Positions 32,388 through 42,986 of a stretch of 48,151 bases of DNA are shown one piece after another. Positions within the stretch are counted from its first letter, which is position 1; each line of letters starts with the position of its first letter. Origin of the DNA: Zygnema cylindricum (taxonomy: Eukaryota; Streptophyta; Zygnematophyceae; Zygnematales; Zygnemataceae); NCBI GenBank assembly GCA_037447655.1, contig JBBHKE010003523.1:1-48151 (forward strand). Direction: 5' to 3'. A model generated the notes under the pieces. That model was not told where the DNA came from. It searched no databases and was given only the letters and a program-made list of their open reading frames with translations. Made by a program: the position numbers and the translations under genes.

Positions 32388-32830
32388 CTTAGGGCGTTTC
32401 TCCATGTAACCGAAACTTAGGGCGTGTTCCCATGTGTTCAAGTAAGGGTTTTTTTCCGTCGTTTTCACAGAAAATGGGACTTCCAACGAGAAAATATTAC
32501 GCCGTACGAAAAATGGGCAAAAACACAAGTACATTTTGCGTCATCTTGGAACTTGGAAGGTACGGCAATTTGGCGTTATTATCATCGCGACCCACTTCCA
32601 GCTCATCTTCACACTTGCACTGAAATCAAATCGCGATCTGATTTTAATCAAAATACTACCCTATTGACGAATAGAAAACCTGAATTGCATGCGTCAAACG
32701 TTTTTTGCGGTTGGGAGAGTACACGAAAAAAAAGGTGTTTGTCCGTTTGCAAACAATTCGTTTGTTTGTTTGGTTGTACGGAATTTCTCTCCAACAGGGG
32801 TCTGCGGAGATTACCTCTGTGAAGTGACCT
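32388..32830. mobile_element. Third copy (partial) of the 16-18 kb TIR family
   Basis: Starts with two terminus-like strings, cttagggcgtttctccatg (32388) and cttagggcgtgttcccatg (32416), 28 bp apart. It continues with blocks shared with the reverse complement of 16.4-17.2 kb: an aagtaagggtttttt block, acattttgcgtcatctt, cgacccacttcca, tttgtccgtttgc, tttgtttggtt and caggggtct. Orientation is opposite to the tandem pair. The far end is not defined. Confidence 0.6.
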
Positions 32831-33044
32831 TTTCCAAAAAAGAGAAGTCCAAGAAAGGAGCTTCACGCTATCTCTTCCCTTAAGTCTCCCACTTCCCCCC
32901 TCACACTCTTTCGATTTTTTTCACGTTTTTAGTGTAATTTAAAAGGAGGTTGCTAATCACCCAAGGGAAAAACAAACAAATTCACAGGATCGTTTTTTTG
33001 CCATCGCAAAAGATAATATTGCATGACTAACAAAAAAGATTGAC

Positions 33045-33492
33045 AAATAGAGGGAGAGGGAAACTCAGAGGGAAAGGGAGAAGGTGAGAAAAAAACATAC
33101 AGGAAGAGCGGCAGTTTGAGAGGGAAAAGGAGCGGAGGGGGGCAGAAGGAAAGAAGGGCAGGAAAGGAAGGACAGCAGAAAGAGGGAGGGAAAAGGAGAG
33201 GAGAGAAGGTGAGAGAAGGCAGGTTCGGAGAAAGGGAGGGGATAAGGTAGGAGAGGAAGGGAAGGTCGGGGAGAGGGGGAGGAGAAATGAAAGGAGGGGG
33301 ACGGGATAGGGAGAAGAGGGAAGGAGGAAAGGAGGAAGGAAAAGAAAATGGAAAAAGGAGGGAAGGGGGTGGAAGGAAAGAATGAGGAGGAAAGGGAAGG
33401 AATCGAGGAGGAAGGGAGAGGGAGAGAGAGAGATAGAGGGAGGCAATTCTAGAGAGTCAAAGAGTGGGAGGGGGAGAGGGAGCATGAGAGAG
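33045..33492 (+). repeat. Polypurine tract upstream of the Myb-like gene
   Basis: About 450 bases with very few pyrimidines (GGGA, GGAA and GAGA units). It makes a long Ser/Pro/Leu-rich frame on the minus strand, which I reject as a gene. It may act as promoter-proximal GA-rich DNA for the gene starting at 33615, but that is speculative. Confidence 0.8.
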
Positions 33493-33614
33493 TTTAAAAG
33501 GAAACACCAACCTTTAATTGGGTTTTGTCTTTTAGGATGTTTTTGTAATGGTTCTCTAACTACCGTCAATCTTTTGTCAGTTTCTCAATTTTCACAGGTT
33601 TCCTCACACACAAT

Positions 33615-34898
33615 ATGTCAAAAAAAAGGGTGCCTAATGCACAGCTGAAAAACATCATTAACATAAATCAACCATTAAACAATATATCATCGTATACGTC
33701 ATCCTCTTCCATACATACCCCCCAAATGCCACCCACAATTTCTCCGTTGAGAAATCCATTTTCCACAAATCCCATATTCTCCTATTCCCCACCCTCTTCC
33801 ACACATACCCCGCAAATGCCACCAACGTTTTTTCCAGTAATTAATAATTTATCTACAAATCCTATATTTTCTCATACCCTATCCCCTTCGATGCAAACCT
33901 CGCAAATGCCACCAACATGTTCTCCACTACCTACTCCTCTCTCCACAAATCATGTAATAGCGACCAGAAATCCACCGGAAAATCCCGTAACGACCTCACC
34001 AAGACGTAAAAAAATAACAGGAACCTCCACAACTAAAAACGAAAAGTGGGAATTTAACGAGATTGAGGTCTTGTGCTCGGCCAAAAAACAAGAGTTTCTT
34101 GAAAACCCGGAGATTAGTGCAAAGGCTAAGTTTGGAAGTAAGGCCGAAAAATGGGGGGATCTTGCCATAGATATGGAAAAGTGTGGGGTTCGTCGACTGT
34201 GGACGGAATGCGAACGAAAATGGAATAATTTAACGAATGAGTATAAAAAAAGAAGAGATCATAATGAGAGAAGTGGTGTTGCCACCTATTTTACAATGGG
34301 AAAAAAGGAAAAGAAGACAAATGGTTTGCCACCGTCGTTTCCTAAAGCAATTTTTGATGAATTGGAATTATGGTTGCCGATGCGAGATGCTATCAACCCC
34401 AAGGTTACGTGGGATACCGGAGATGACCCGCCAAAGCTAGATGATGATTTAGACGAGGAGGAAGATACGGTTATTCTTGAGGAGAATCCAAAAAAACAAA
34501 GAGGTAACGTCGGTGGAGCAACTGCGAGTGCAAACTTCTCGAAAGTACATGGATTTGAGAAAAATGTATGTGACGAAAAGGAGAAGAAGAACAGAGAGGA
34601 TGAAGGAGGCGATAAGAAAGGCACGCGATTTTATTCGCCTTCTAATGGGGATAAGTTCACCACCACTCGGAAACGAAAGCGAGACGTGCGTAAAGGTAAT
34701 CAAGAAAATTCGTCACATGCGGTAAAAGAAGTCGGGGAAATGTTGGATAACTCGGGCAAAAAACAGTTTGAGCGACAGAAAGAGATTGTAACCATGCATA
34801 AAGAACTATTGGGCTCTGTGGAGAATGTTTTCAAAGGAGTCATCGAGGAAATGAAGTCGACAATCGCAACAAATATAAAAAACATTTTCAATAGTTAA
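33615..34898 (+). CDS. Myb/SANT-like (trihelix-type) protein of a PIF/Pong element
   Basis: A 427-codon intronless frame starting cacacacaATGTC. The N-terminal part (about 28-112) has three roughly 32-residue repeats with HTPQMPPT-like cores and NPIF. A Myb/SANT-like DNA-binding region spans about 141-225 (KWEFNEIEVLCSAKKQEF ... WTECERKWNNLTNEYKKRR). Then come an acidic cluster (276-290), a basic TRKRKRDVRK likely nuclear localisation signal (351-360) and a C-terminal helical, possibly coiled-coil segment. PIF/Pong transposons usually encode such a Myb-like partner with their transposase. The next gene (35859-36959) is that transposase, in convergent orientation. A solo host trihelix factor is the alternative. 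Confidence 0.7.
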   Translation: MSKKRVPNAQLKNIININQPLNNISSYTSSSSIHTPQMPPTISPLRNPFSTNPIFSYSPPSSTHTPQMPPTFFPVINNLSTNPIFSHTLSPSMQTSQMPPTCSPLPTPLSTNHVIATRNPPENPVTTSPRRKKITGTSTTKNEKWEFNEIEVLCSAKKQEFLENPEISAKAKFGSKAEKWGDLAIDMEKCGVRRLWTECERKWNNLTNEYKKRRDHNERSGVATYFTMGKKEKKTNGLPPSFPKAIFDELELWLPMRDAINPKVTWDTGDDPPKLDDDLDEEEDTVILEENPKKQRGNVGGATASANFSKVHGFEKNVCDEKEKKNREDEGGDKKGTRFYSPSNGDKFTTTRKRKRDVRKGNQENSSHAVKEVGEMLDNSGKKQFERQKEIVTMHKELLGSVENVFKGVIEEMKSTIATNIKNIFNS

Positions 34899-35858
34899 CT
34901 TTTTGGATTTAGTTTTGTACCTTTAAATACCTAGTGTGTTTTGGGTTTTTCAAATAGTAAAATATCGAGTACGTTTAATAGAAAGAATTACTTTTGATTT
35001 TTGGGCCTTGGAGTGAAGCATATGGTTAATTACTTTGAGATATGATAAAGTTTGGTAAAACAAAACTAATCAACATGGTTTTTTTTTCTGTTTCGGTTTT
35101 CTTTCTTTGTTTTCTATTTTATGTTCTCTGTCTTCTGGTTTTAGTTTTTAGTTTTATGTTTTGTGTTTTGTGATGTTTTTGTTCGTTTTTTTTTTTATGT
35201 TTTGTTTTTTTTTCGTTTGCGGTTTCATTGAGTTAAGTTTCGCGTTCAGGATTTATTTTTCGTTTCGTTTTCTGATTCCCTTTTTCTGCGATATTATGGT
35301 TCCTGTGAGTTTTTTGACTTCTTCAACTGTTTTCGGTTTTGGCGATTTTTTTTTATGATTTCGTATTTAGGTGCTTATTAGTTTTAAAAATTGGTTTTCA
35401 CATCATGAGTCATGAAATACCTTGTTCACATTGACAATTCTAAAATCTCGGATTTTTCTAGCCAATTCAAAGTTTAATACATAAAACTAATAAACATCGA
35501 CTGAAACAAAATGCATTGAAGTAAACATAGGAAGAAAATATAAAAATATGCATGAACACACATCAAATGGATGAATAAAAATATCTTTTAAACAATCATT
35601 CATTGAAAACAAGTATTTTGTAGTACCAAATATGGAAAGAGTGGAATAGGATGTATATGAAAACAAACAACAGGGAATACAAGGTTTCAAAAACGATCAT
35701 AGGCTGAAAAAAACAATGTCATACAAATTCGAATATCGAAAAAAATGATGTGAAAATGTATAAAAACATTGAAACATAGGTTTTAATGAAACCCATAACT
35801 CATATTCTAAATAAAATGCTATATACATTATTGAATAACTATGTAATAGAATTAGTTT
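34899..35858. other. Convergent intergenic gap, T-rich
   Basis: AT-rich, including a T/G-rich part (about 35080-35350, many ttttgtttt strings). It separates the two convergent transposon genes and presumably holds both 3' ends. No gene. Confidence 0.5.
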
Positions 35859-36959
35859 TTAAAAGACAAAAGAAAACCTTAACACCATTGTCTGAAATTC
35901 ACAAATTTTACTAATCGTCGATGTCCATTTCGTCGCCATTTTGGCGTCGTCGTCGTCAATCAGCATATCTAAACCCCCTTCTCCATCCGTATAAGGAACA
36001 TAAACGCCGGTATCGTTATGTTCACTCGCCCCACCCCTCATGACAAAATCACGTAAAATGTCTCTTGCTCCAACCCCCCGGAGTTTTTGGGAGCGAGAAG
36101 CAGTCGGTCGTCTTTCGACATCTCCACTTGCTCGTGCTCGTCGTTCTCGAGCTTCAGACAAGCGAAAGGCCCTTTCTTCAAAGCCACTTACACTCTTCGC
36201 TTGTTCTTTCGCAAACTCCAACTCCCAATCAATATCCACCTTGTTCCTTGCAATGGAGATGTTGTGTAATATACAAGCAGCGATGATAAAAGTCAACATC
36301 GATTCTATCCGTGGATGATAAATTTTCTGGAGATACCTCCACTGCCCTTTTAGCTTCCCAAAAGCTCTCTCAACAACCATCCTCAACCCTGAATGTTGAA
36401 AATTAAATCTTATCTCAGCTGCAATAAGTCTCGCACCAGGGTACGGCACTGCAAGGTTCGGGTGTAGTGCGTACCCCGCATCTCCAACGAGGTACGGAAA
36501 CACACTATTGTTTTTCCATTGGAAAACATCTCCACTTGATTCCATACGCTTTTGAAAATCTTGACCCAATTTTGATCTTCGGAAAATCCTTGAATCATGG
36601 ATTGATCCGGGAGATCCCACATTAAGATCAATAAATCTCATTTTGTGGTCTACAACTGCCTGAACTACTGTTGAGTAATTGTGCTTAGCGTCAAAATAAT
36701 CGATCGGTAACATATTTTTTCCAAGTGTCATTTGTATATGAGTACAATCGATAGCCCCTACACAATTGGGTAACCCTTTGTCTTTTTCGAAAAAATCTTT
36801 TGTCTCTTTGAGTTCATCTTCATTTGGCCATCTTACCCAGTGACGTAGTTTTTTCACTATTGCCACCATTACTTTACGAGAAATTCTACTAACAGTCGAA
36901 CGTCCAATACCAAATTCCTCTGAAGTATGTATCACACCTCCTTGGTGTCCCAACCTCAT
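35859..36959 (-). pseudogene. PIF/Harbinger transposase (ORF2 type), N-terminus frameshifted
   Basis: A 366-codon frame containing the DDE_Tnp_4 nuclease: HTH-like FGIGRSTVSRISRK (16-29), D71 in GAIDCTHI, SIHDSRIF (119-126), D160 in VGDAGYAL and E197 in VVERAFGKLK. The 89- and 37-residue spacings equal those of the 9.8-kb copy, but the protein is otherwise quite different, so it belongs to another lineage. The C-terminal part is Arg-rich and then acidic (DMLIDDDDAK). Upstream of the first Met, a 40-bp tandem duplication (36937-37016) breaks the frame: PASRANPTILIALMRLGHQG on the far side belongs to the same protein. The catalytic core looks intact; a full-length product does not. Confidence 0.8.
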
Positions 36960-37016
36960 TAAGGCAATTAAAATTTCCTCCTTGGTGTCCCAACCTCATT
37001 AAGGCAATTAAAATTG
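36937..37016. repeat. 40-bp tandem duplication in the transposase gene
   Basis: The block cctccttggtgtcccaacct and the following 20 bases occur at 36937-36976 and 36977-37016 without visible difference. Forty is not a multiple of three, so it shifts the reading frame of the transposase N-terminus. Confidence 0.9.
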
Positions 37017-37110
37017 TTGGATTGGCACGTGAAGCCGGTCCAATACGGGGTAGAATATGGAATATCCATACTCGAGCTGCCCGTAATAAATGGGTACGTA
37101 CCCGCCATTC
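37017..37110 (-). pseudogene. Displaced N-terminal part of the transposase
   Basis: The minus-strand frame reads WIFHILPRIGPASRANPTIL up to the 40-bp duplication. It aligns in position with the usual region before the HTH of PIF transposases. It is cut off on its upstream side by the tRNA-derived repeat at 37119-37190. No start codon of its own is recognised. Confidence 0.5.
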
Positions 37111-37118
37111 TCTACATC

Positions 37119-37190
37119 GAGCTGGTGGCACAGTGGTAGTGCGTTCGCACCTGAACTGAAAGGTCCCAGGTTCGAATCCTGGCCGGCTCA
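37119..37190 (+). repeat. tRNA-derived SINE head, copy 1
   Basis: 72 bases fold as a tRNA: acceptor GAGCTGG pairs with CCGGCTC, a D-arm GCAC/GTGC, and T-arm CCAGG-TTCGAAT-CCTGG. The A-box (TGGCACAGTGG) and B-box (GGTTCGAATCC) match Pol III consensus. Position 33 is C rather than U and one anticodon-stem pair is mismatched; position 34-36 would read CTG. A 72-bp relative on the opposite strand (40437-40508) shares also the following sequence up to about 60 bases (gat(t)t-taggaa-tct-aacaa). I therefore call a SINE-like repeat rather than a working tRNA. Confidence 0.6.
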
Positions 37191-37250
37191 ATTTGCCCAA
37201 GTGTGGGACATGCCGAATCCCGGATTTTTAGGAAATCTAACAAGAACCTG
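37191..37250 (+). repeat. Body of the SINE-like repeat, copy 1
   Basis: Weakly conserved with the sequence following the tRNA-like head of copy 2. The clearest shared part is cggatttttaggaaatctaacaag, here at about 37221-37244, compared with cgattctaggaatcttaac there. The 3' end and any target-site duplication are unclear. Confidence 0.4.
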
Positions 37251-37259
37251 TTTTTATGC

Positions 37260-38210
37260 GCTCAATTCTCTATTTGGGATGTTTTGGAGTCTTGGAGGAG
37301 GGTTAGTATTGAGGTCACTCTCTAATTCGATCACCTAAAACTCCATTGTATCTTTTCTCAATCGAAACATTTGTCGAAAACGCTCGTTACTATAACGTCC
37401 TAATTCTACATCGGCCTAGTGTAATGACCTAGGCTCAATGTAGTACACCCAATTTGTATCTGACTAAAAGTTTGACAAATGTCGGAGGGTTATTTTCACA
37501 ATTTCTGGCATAACTTTCGCAAAAGTCTCTTCAAAAAGTTGTTTGCTTTGGTTATCGAGTAACATAGGTGGTATGAGGAATTTGAATATCATTTACAAAT
37601 TTGTGAATAAAGCCAATAGAAGATTTTCAACTATCATTGCCGCACAACGTTTTTTTTTTCTGAAGTCATCCTGCAACACATTGCCCACCCCTTCAATGTT
37701 ATTCTTTTGTTGGAAGGTTATTATCATTTGTCAACTCTATTTAAAATTTCAGCCCCCTTGAAATGTCGATTTCAATTTCAATTTCAGCTTTCAAATTGTA
37801 AGTGGCATTTTTCAATTTCAATTTTAAACCAACAATTTTCAAATGTTGATGTCAATGGAGATTTCAATTTTGAATAGCATTGCGTTTTTTATTTAAGTTA
37901 GATTCTCATTTTTGTTCCTAAAATTCCTTGTTCATTTTCAATCCGAATTGAAATATTTGTTTGCTTTTCAAATTTTAATCTGAGTAATAATTTTAAATTT
38001 ATACTTCCCATTTCAATTGCAATTTGAATTTCAACAAACCCGAATGTGCAAGTTTAGGGGGTTTAACGTATTACACAAGAATCTTTCGCTCTTGTGCTTC
38101 CAAATGTTTGGTGTTCTCGAAAATTGAACAAAAAAAGTTTTTGTTGGCAACCAAAATGATTTAGTTTTTTTCAAGTAGAATTGAGAGTACAGTAGAGGTA
38201 AAAAAGGGTC
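37260..38210. other. AT-rich, gene-free stretch
   Basis: Includes a patch (about 37765-38035) with many tttcaattt strings. No open frame of interest. Confidence 0.45.
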
Positions 38211-38819
38211 GTGTGTGGTATTGCAAAAATGGGTCGTATGTGGTATTGCAAAAATGCTGCCCAGTTTTCGTTTGAATGGCGAATGATGTAATTGCGTTAA
38301 ATGGAAAAGCGTAGAAAATGGCAACAGGCAGCCGGACAGGATCCGCAGATCCGCACATGGCCATTTCATTACTTCGAATATGTCACAATTGTGGATGTCG
38401 CCAATATCTTGCGACACTTGTAGACGCCAACACTGCGGACATTTGTAGACGCCAACGAGCTCCGGACAAACTGCGAACATTTGTACACTACAACGAGCTC
38501 CTGGCATATTGCGGACATTTGTAGACGCCAACGAGCTCTGGACATTTGCAGACGCCCACACATGGACAACATAAGAAATCGCCTACGTCTACAAATAGCA
38601 GTACAGTACTGAAGTGAAAGTGACATTGAATTTTTAGCGTGACATTGTAGACGTCAGGCTTTTCTTTCACTGCCATGTGCGGATCTTCGGATCCTGTCTG
38701 GCTGCCTGTTGCCATTTTCTACGCTTTTCCATTTAACGCAATTACATCATTCGCCATTGAGACAAAAACCGGGGAGCATTTTTGCAATACCACATACGAC
38801 CTATTTTTGCAATACTATA
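38211..38819. mobile_element. Foldback element with internal minisatellite
   Basis: The left arm (about 38211-38365) and right arm (about 38666-38819) are inverted repeats of roughly 150 bp, sharing gtggtattgcaaaaatg, aatggcgaatgatgtaat and aatggcaacaggcagcc. The outer 50 bases of the arms themselves contain the tgtggtattgcaaaaatg block twice. The roughly 300-bp centre has a tandem repeat of about 30-45 bp with core catttgtagacgccaacgag (about 38417-38550). No protein is encoded. Confidence 0.75.
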
Positions 38820-40102
38820 TACTTCGAATATGTGACATAAGTAGTGTAGTGAATTTTTTAAACGCACGAAACGAAATAAACTTTGTACACTAATAAAACG
38901 AACCGGCGTAAAAGTCTCAATTGAAATTAAATGAAAAAAATAAGCGTCGTCACGCGCGACAAAAACGAGCCACACTATCTACGAATCAAAAATTTTACAA
39001 TGACACGAAAATTTCGTTTCGTGGGTTTTAATATTCCCATACAAAACTTACAGTAGTTCAGTTTAGTTTAAAGATGTTTCGATCAATTTGCGTCTAAGTT
39101 CAATGTAACGCATAGACGATTCAATTTCAATTTTGCGGCTAACTGCTCACACCGTGAAGCTCACGTAAAGACAAAAAGTGATTGTTTGCAACACTTTTAT
39201 TTATACGTGGTCGCAGCAGTTTTGTTACTGTAAACGATCGCCGGCCGTGTGAATTGCTAATTTTATTATGACGGTCGACCTCCGCAAGCGCGACAAAATT
39301 TTAAGTGGTTGAAACAATATTTTGAAAGTCAAAGTTGTCCAACCGATTGACCATCAAATTTGTACACAACGGTACTCTATTTGTACCAATATGTACTTCA
39401 AACGTACAATTTTTGACAAAATGACGTAAGTCACTGTGCGCCACCAAAATACTCACTGTCATGATCAATTTCCTTTTTTATTTAATATCCCTTTTTACGG
39501 GCACACAGTCCATGACGGGAATCTTTCCGAATTTCTTTCACGGACATTCTAATTGTTACGACTAGCAATCCTTTTGTCCGTTTAGACGTACGACCATTTT
39601 GTCTTACATGAACTAAAGACTCACACACATGATGTGAGTACTCGCGTTACTGCCCGTAATTTCTGCATTGTAGTTTTACACAGTTCAAAAGTAGGTGAAA
39701 GTAGGCCCATACAATATGTCTATTGTACGCAAAACATACAATATGGCCTTAAGACCCCATATTGTATTGGTCGCAAAATGAAAAATAATAGTAACAGGGT
39801 TGAGTTGCACATCGATCGATAGAGAATTAAACGTCATGTCTAAATTTTGAAAAACATTCGGACAAATTTTTATTTTTCCGTGATTTTTGAGGTATTTTTT
39901 ATTTAAACCGTCAGATTTGGACGATTGGACGGTCGCTGATCAAAGTAGCGATCTAAGAAGATCACATGAAAAGCTTATAACACAACTTACGATAGGACTT
40001 ACGTCCGTGTTTTCTTTTTTTTTCCGGGTTTTTTTTCCCGCGGAATGTCATCCTACGTTGTGTCACTTCGCTGAAAAATTTCGTCTGGCGGCGTGCGCTG
40101 TT
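38820..40102. other. Gene-free stretch
   Basis: AT-rich with scattered gtacg strings. The short open frames show no domain. Near 39721-39765 the string catacaatatg/catattgta recurs in both orientations. Confidence 0.4.
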
Positions 40103-40174
40103 ACTATAATGATACGTCAGATTCGTACGTTCGTACTGTACTATAATGATAAGTCAGATTCGTACGTTCGTACA
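40103..40174 (+). repeat. 37-bp tandem duplication
   Basis: actataatgata(c/a)gtcagattc and the following gtacgttcgtac occur at 40103 and again at 40140. Confidence 0.9.
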
Positions 40175-40394
40175 AGAGTGTGCACAATGCACACGCATAC
40201 CGTATGCCTACTCTACGCGAGTTTTGTGCCAAGTTTTGTGTGCCTACCAAAGGCCTACCATAAAAATGCCTACTTTTGGACTATTGTTTTACATAGTCCT
40301 ACACGACTACAGTGGTACATACTGTTATAGAAAATATCAAGTAACTAGCCAGTTATGCCAGCAATCATTATGCACGAACTTTGTTAAGATTCCT

Positions 40395-40508
40395 AGAATC
40401 GGGGGATAGAATGGACGATCCCAATAAAGGGATTGATGAGCTGGCCAGGATTTTAACCTGGGACCTTTCACTTTAGCTGCGAACGCACTACCACTGTGCC
40501 ACCAGCTC
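40395..40508 (-). repeat. tRNA-derived SINE-like repeat, copy 2
   Basis: The reverse complement of 40437-40508 is 72 bases long and differs from the copy at 37119 at few positions. The acceptor stem GAGCTGG/CCAGCTC is perfect here. The B-box has decayed to GGTTAAAATCC, so this copy is unlikely to be transcribed. The adjacent 40 bases contain the shared body block cgattctaggaatcttaac. Confidence 0.6.
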
Positions 40509-41015
40509 ACATGTTACGCTGGTGGGTCCAATTTTATATAGGTTTTAGTGTGGTTTACACCACAATTCCGGGTACTGAGCGGTACATTTTTTGTACGTCA
40601 ACAAACTTTACATGCTTTTTTAAGTATTTTACTTTTTTTTTTTTTTTAAGGTACAACAAGAAGTTCGTGTGGGACTTTTTGAAGACACCTCCGTCAGTCA
40701 GTCAACTGGTTACGGCGTTTCTCAGTTTCTATGATGATGTCGCCCTCTCAGTTTAAAATAACTTTTTCCTATTCCGTTCTTTGTCTCACACTGTTGTAAT
40801 CGAATCGGTATGTCAACCTCAAATCACATATTAAATATCGTTCAGAGGAAAATGTGTTTTATTTATTTCCGAAGTACAAAGTACACGATAAATTACAGGT
40901 AAGTACTAGAACTGTGCGTACGGTTTGATTTTGTAGTTATTAAGACAACTCTAATTTTAAAGTTACTAAAGAAAAATGTTGTAACCTTGAAAGGGCTATT
41001 TATTGAATGCCCCGT
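40509..41015. other. Gene-free stretch
   Basis: AT-rich with a T-run at about 40628-40648. No gene or strong repeat. Confidence 0.4.
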
Positions 41016-41829
41016 TCATGGAAAGCCTTATTATTAAAGAAAACAAATCTCTGTAACAATTTACTTCATTTTAGAGTCTTTTAGGGTGAAAAATACTCAT
41101 AATAGTTTTATATAAAAGAAAAAAATAATCTATTTGAAAACTGAAAAAATATGAAACAGAGAAATAAGTTGAAGTAGACAAGTGAAACAGACAATCTGGA
41201 GATCAGGAAAGAAAGAGAGGAGAGGAGAAGAGAGGAAAGAAAGGAGAAAGGACAAAATAGGACCATTTTTTACTACTGTATCGTTTTCGACTACTATGAT
41301 TACTGCGCCAGTAATGCCAGTTACAGGGTCCTATGACACATTGTTTATGACTCCAATATATGTAGGTATATGGTGGCTTGCTGAAGTGCTGACAACAAGG
41401 GAACTACAAGTGACACCGTTCATAGGAAGCCCTATTAATAGAAAAAGTAAATTTCTGTAACAATTCTACTTCTTTCTAGAGTCTTCTTTTTAGGGTGATA
41501 AAACACTTAAGATAGTTTCATAAAAAAGAAAAAAAAAATATAGGAAACAAAAAATATGAAACAGAGAAATAGGTTAAAGCAGAAAAATAATTGAAACAGA
41601 CAATCTGGAGATCAGGAGAGAAAGAGAGAAGAGAGGAGAGAGAGGAGAAAGGACAAAATAGTACCATTTTTTACTACTGTATGGTTTTCAACCACTATGA
41701 TTACTGCGCCAGTTATGGCAGTTACGGGGTCCGTATAATTACCCTATGACACACTGTTTAGGACTCCAACATATGTAGGTATATGGTGGCTTACTGAAGT
41801 GCTGACAACAAGGGAACTGCAAGTTACTA
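41016..41829 (+). repeat. About 405-bp tandem duplication
   Basis: Two head-to-tail copies. The string ctgtaacaatt lies at 41051 and 41455, and tatgaaacagagaaata at about 41150 and 41555. Shared landmarks include cagacaatctggagatcagg, a GA-rich patch, tttttactactgtat, tactgcgccagt and gtaggtatatggtggctt. The copies differ by small indels and substitutions, including an extra ccgtataattac in copy 2. No gene. Confidence 0.85.
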
Positions 41830-42222
41830 CACCTTGTCATCAACACTAAAAAATTTACCTTTATTACTATGCAACAACTTCATCAGTAAAATCCAAAAAC
41901 TACAGGCTGCTATGCTATACTTATGCAAGGATAATCAATAAGAAGAAACCTCTTACGTATCTATTTTTGCATTCATGGCATGCAACCTGTATATTCATGA
42001 TTGATGTTTTATGCCACTCACTACTGTCAATTACAGTTCATTGAATAATCGATAAGAAAAAGTCTGCTGAGCAATTATTTAAAGAAAGATAAATACACAT
42101 ATTCCCTGAAAGAAAGCTGCCAATAGCACCTATTTTGTCCTACTCTCTTTTTAACAAGAGTTATTATTGCAGAAAAGCATACAAAACTGAAAACAATAGA
42201 TTGATAAACTCTCTGCAGGAAT

Positions 42223-42274
42223 TTGGCATAGAAGGGGTTAAGAACGTTTTGGCATAGAAGGGGTTAAGAACGTA
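42223..42274 (+). repeat. 26-bp tandem duplication
   Basis: ttggcatagaaggggttaag and the following aacg(t)t recur at 42223 and 42249. Confidence 0.85.
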
Positions 42275-42986
42275 CCAGTGTTTATACCATGAAAGTTTTA
42301 CATATCCGGCATTCGCAGGCTGTAAATGATACCAAATATGACTCATCCAATAGAACCAAATGTCTATATGATCCATGGCTTATTTTCACAACATAATCAG
42401 TTTGCTACGCTATACAATCTAGGCTACATTGTTTTATAATTCTTGGACAAATAAGAAATGTAAGTCAACGTTCAAATGAAAATATTCAATAATTTCAATG
42501 CATCACATGATAATGTTTTCGACCAATTACGAACGGCATCGTGAATCAAAGACCGGGATAAAAAACATCAAACTAATCGTTAACAAAAGTTGCTGATAGA
42601 CATATACCAAATGCCTTGGAAATAAAATGTTTATTCTTGCTGCAACATACTACAAGATCTGAATTTGATAACAAAAACAATGTATTCCATCTTCGCATGT
42701 ACGTTTGTCAAAAGACAATAAGGCAAACTGCAGCAAAGTACTTCTACGCATAATTATTTACACGAAACATTTACAGGAATATACAAGGCGTCCGAAATCT
42801 CAAAAGGTATACATCCTCTATAACTTTGTATGAAGCCTTCCAAGCAACTTGAGATATTGACGTGCCATGTTAAAAGTTTACCAGTAAATCATCTGAAGCA
42901 AATATGCCCTCTCATTGACTGGCCAATTCTGGCTCAAAATTAGAATTGTTCCGTTCAAATAACATCCATTCTTGCTCGTAGTCAAA
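42275..42986. other. AT-rich, gene-free stretch
   Basis: No supported gene. The right end could be the 3' UTR of the possible minus-strand gene that follows. Confidence 0.4.

Noticed and set aside
33027-33569. Minus-strand frame of 180 codons
   Set aside because: Pro/Ser/Leu/Phe-rich product of the polypurine tract complement.
37119-37190. Functional tRNA gene (anticodon position CTG)
   Set aside because: No U33, a mismatched anticodon stem and a second dispersed copy with shared 3' sequence favour a SINE-like repeat.
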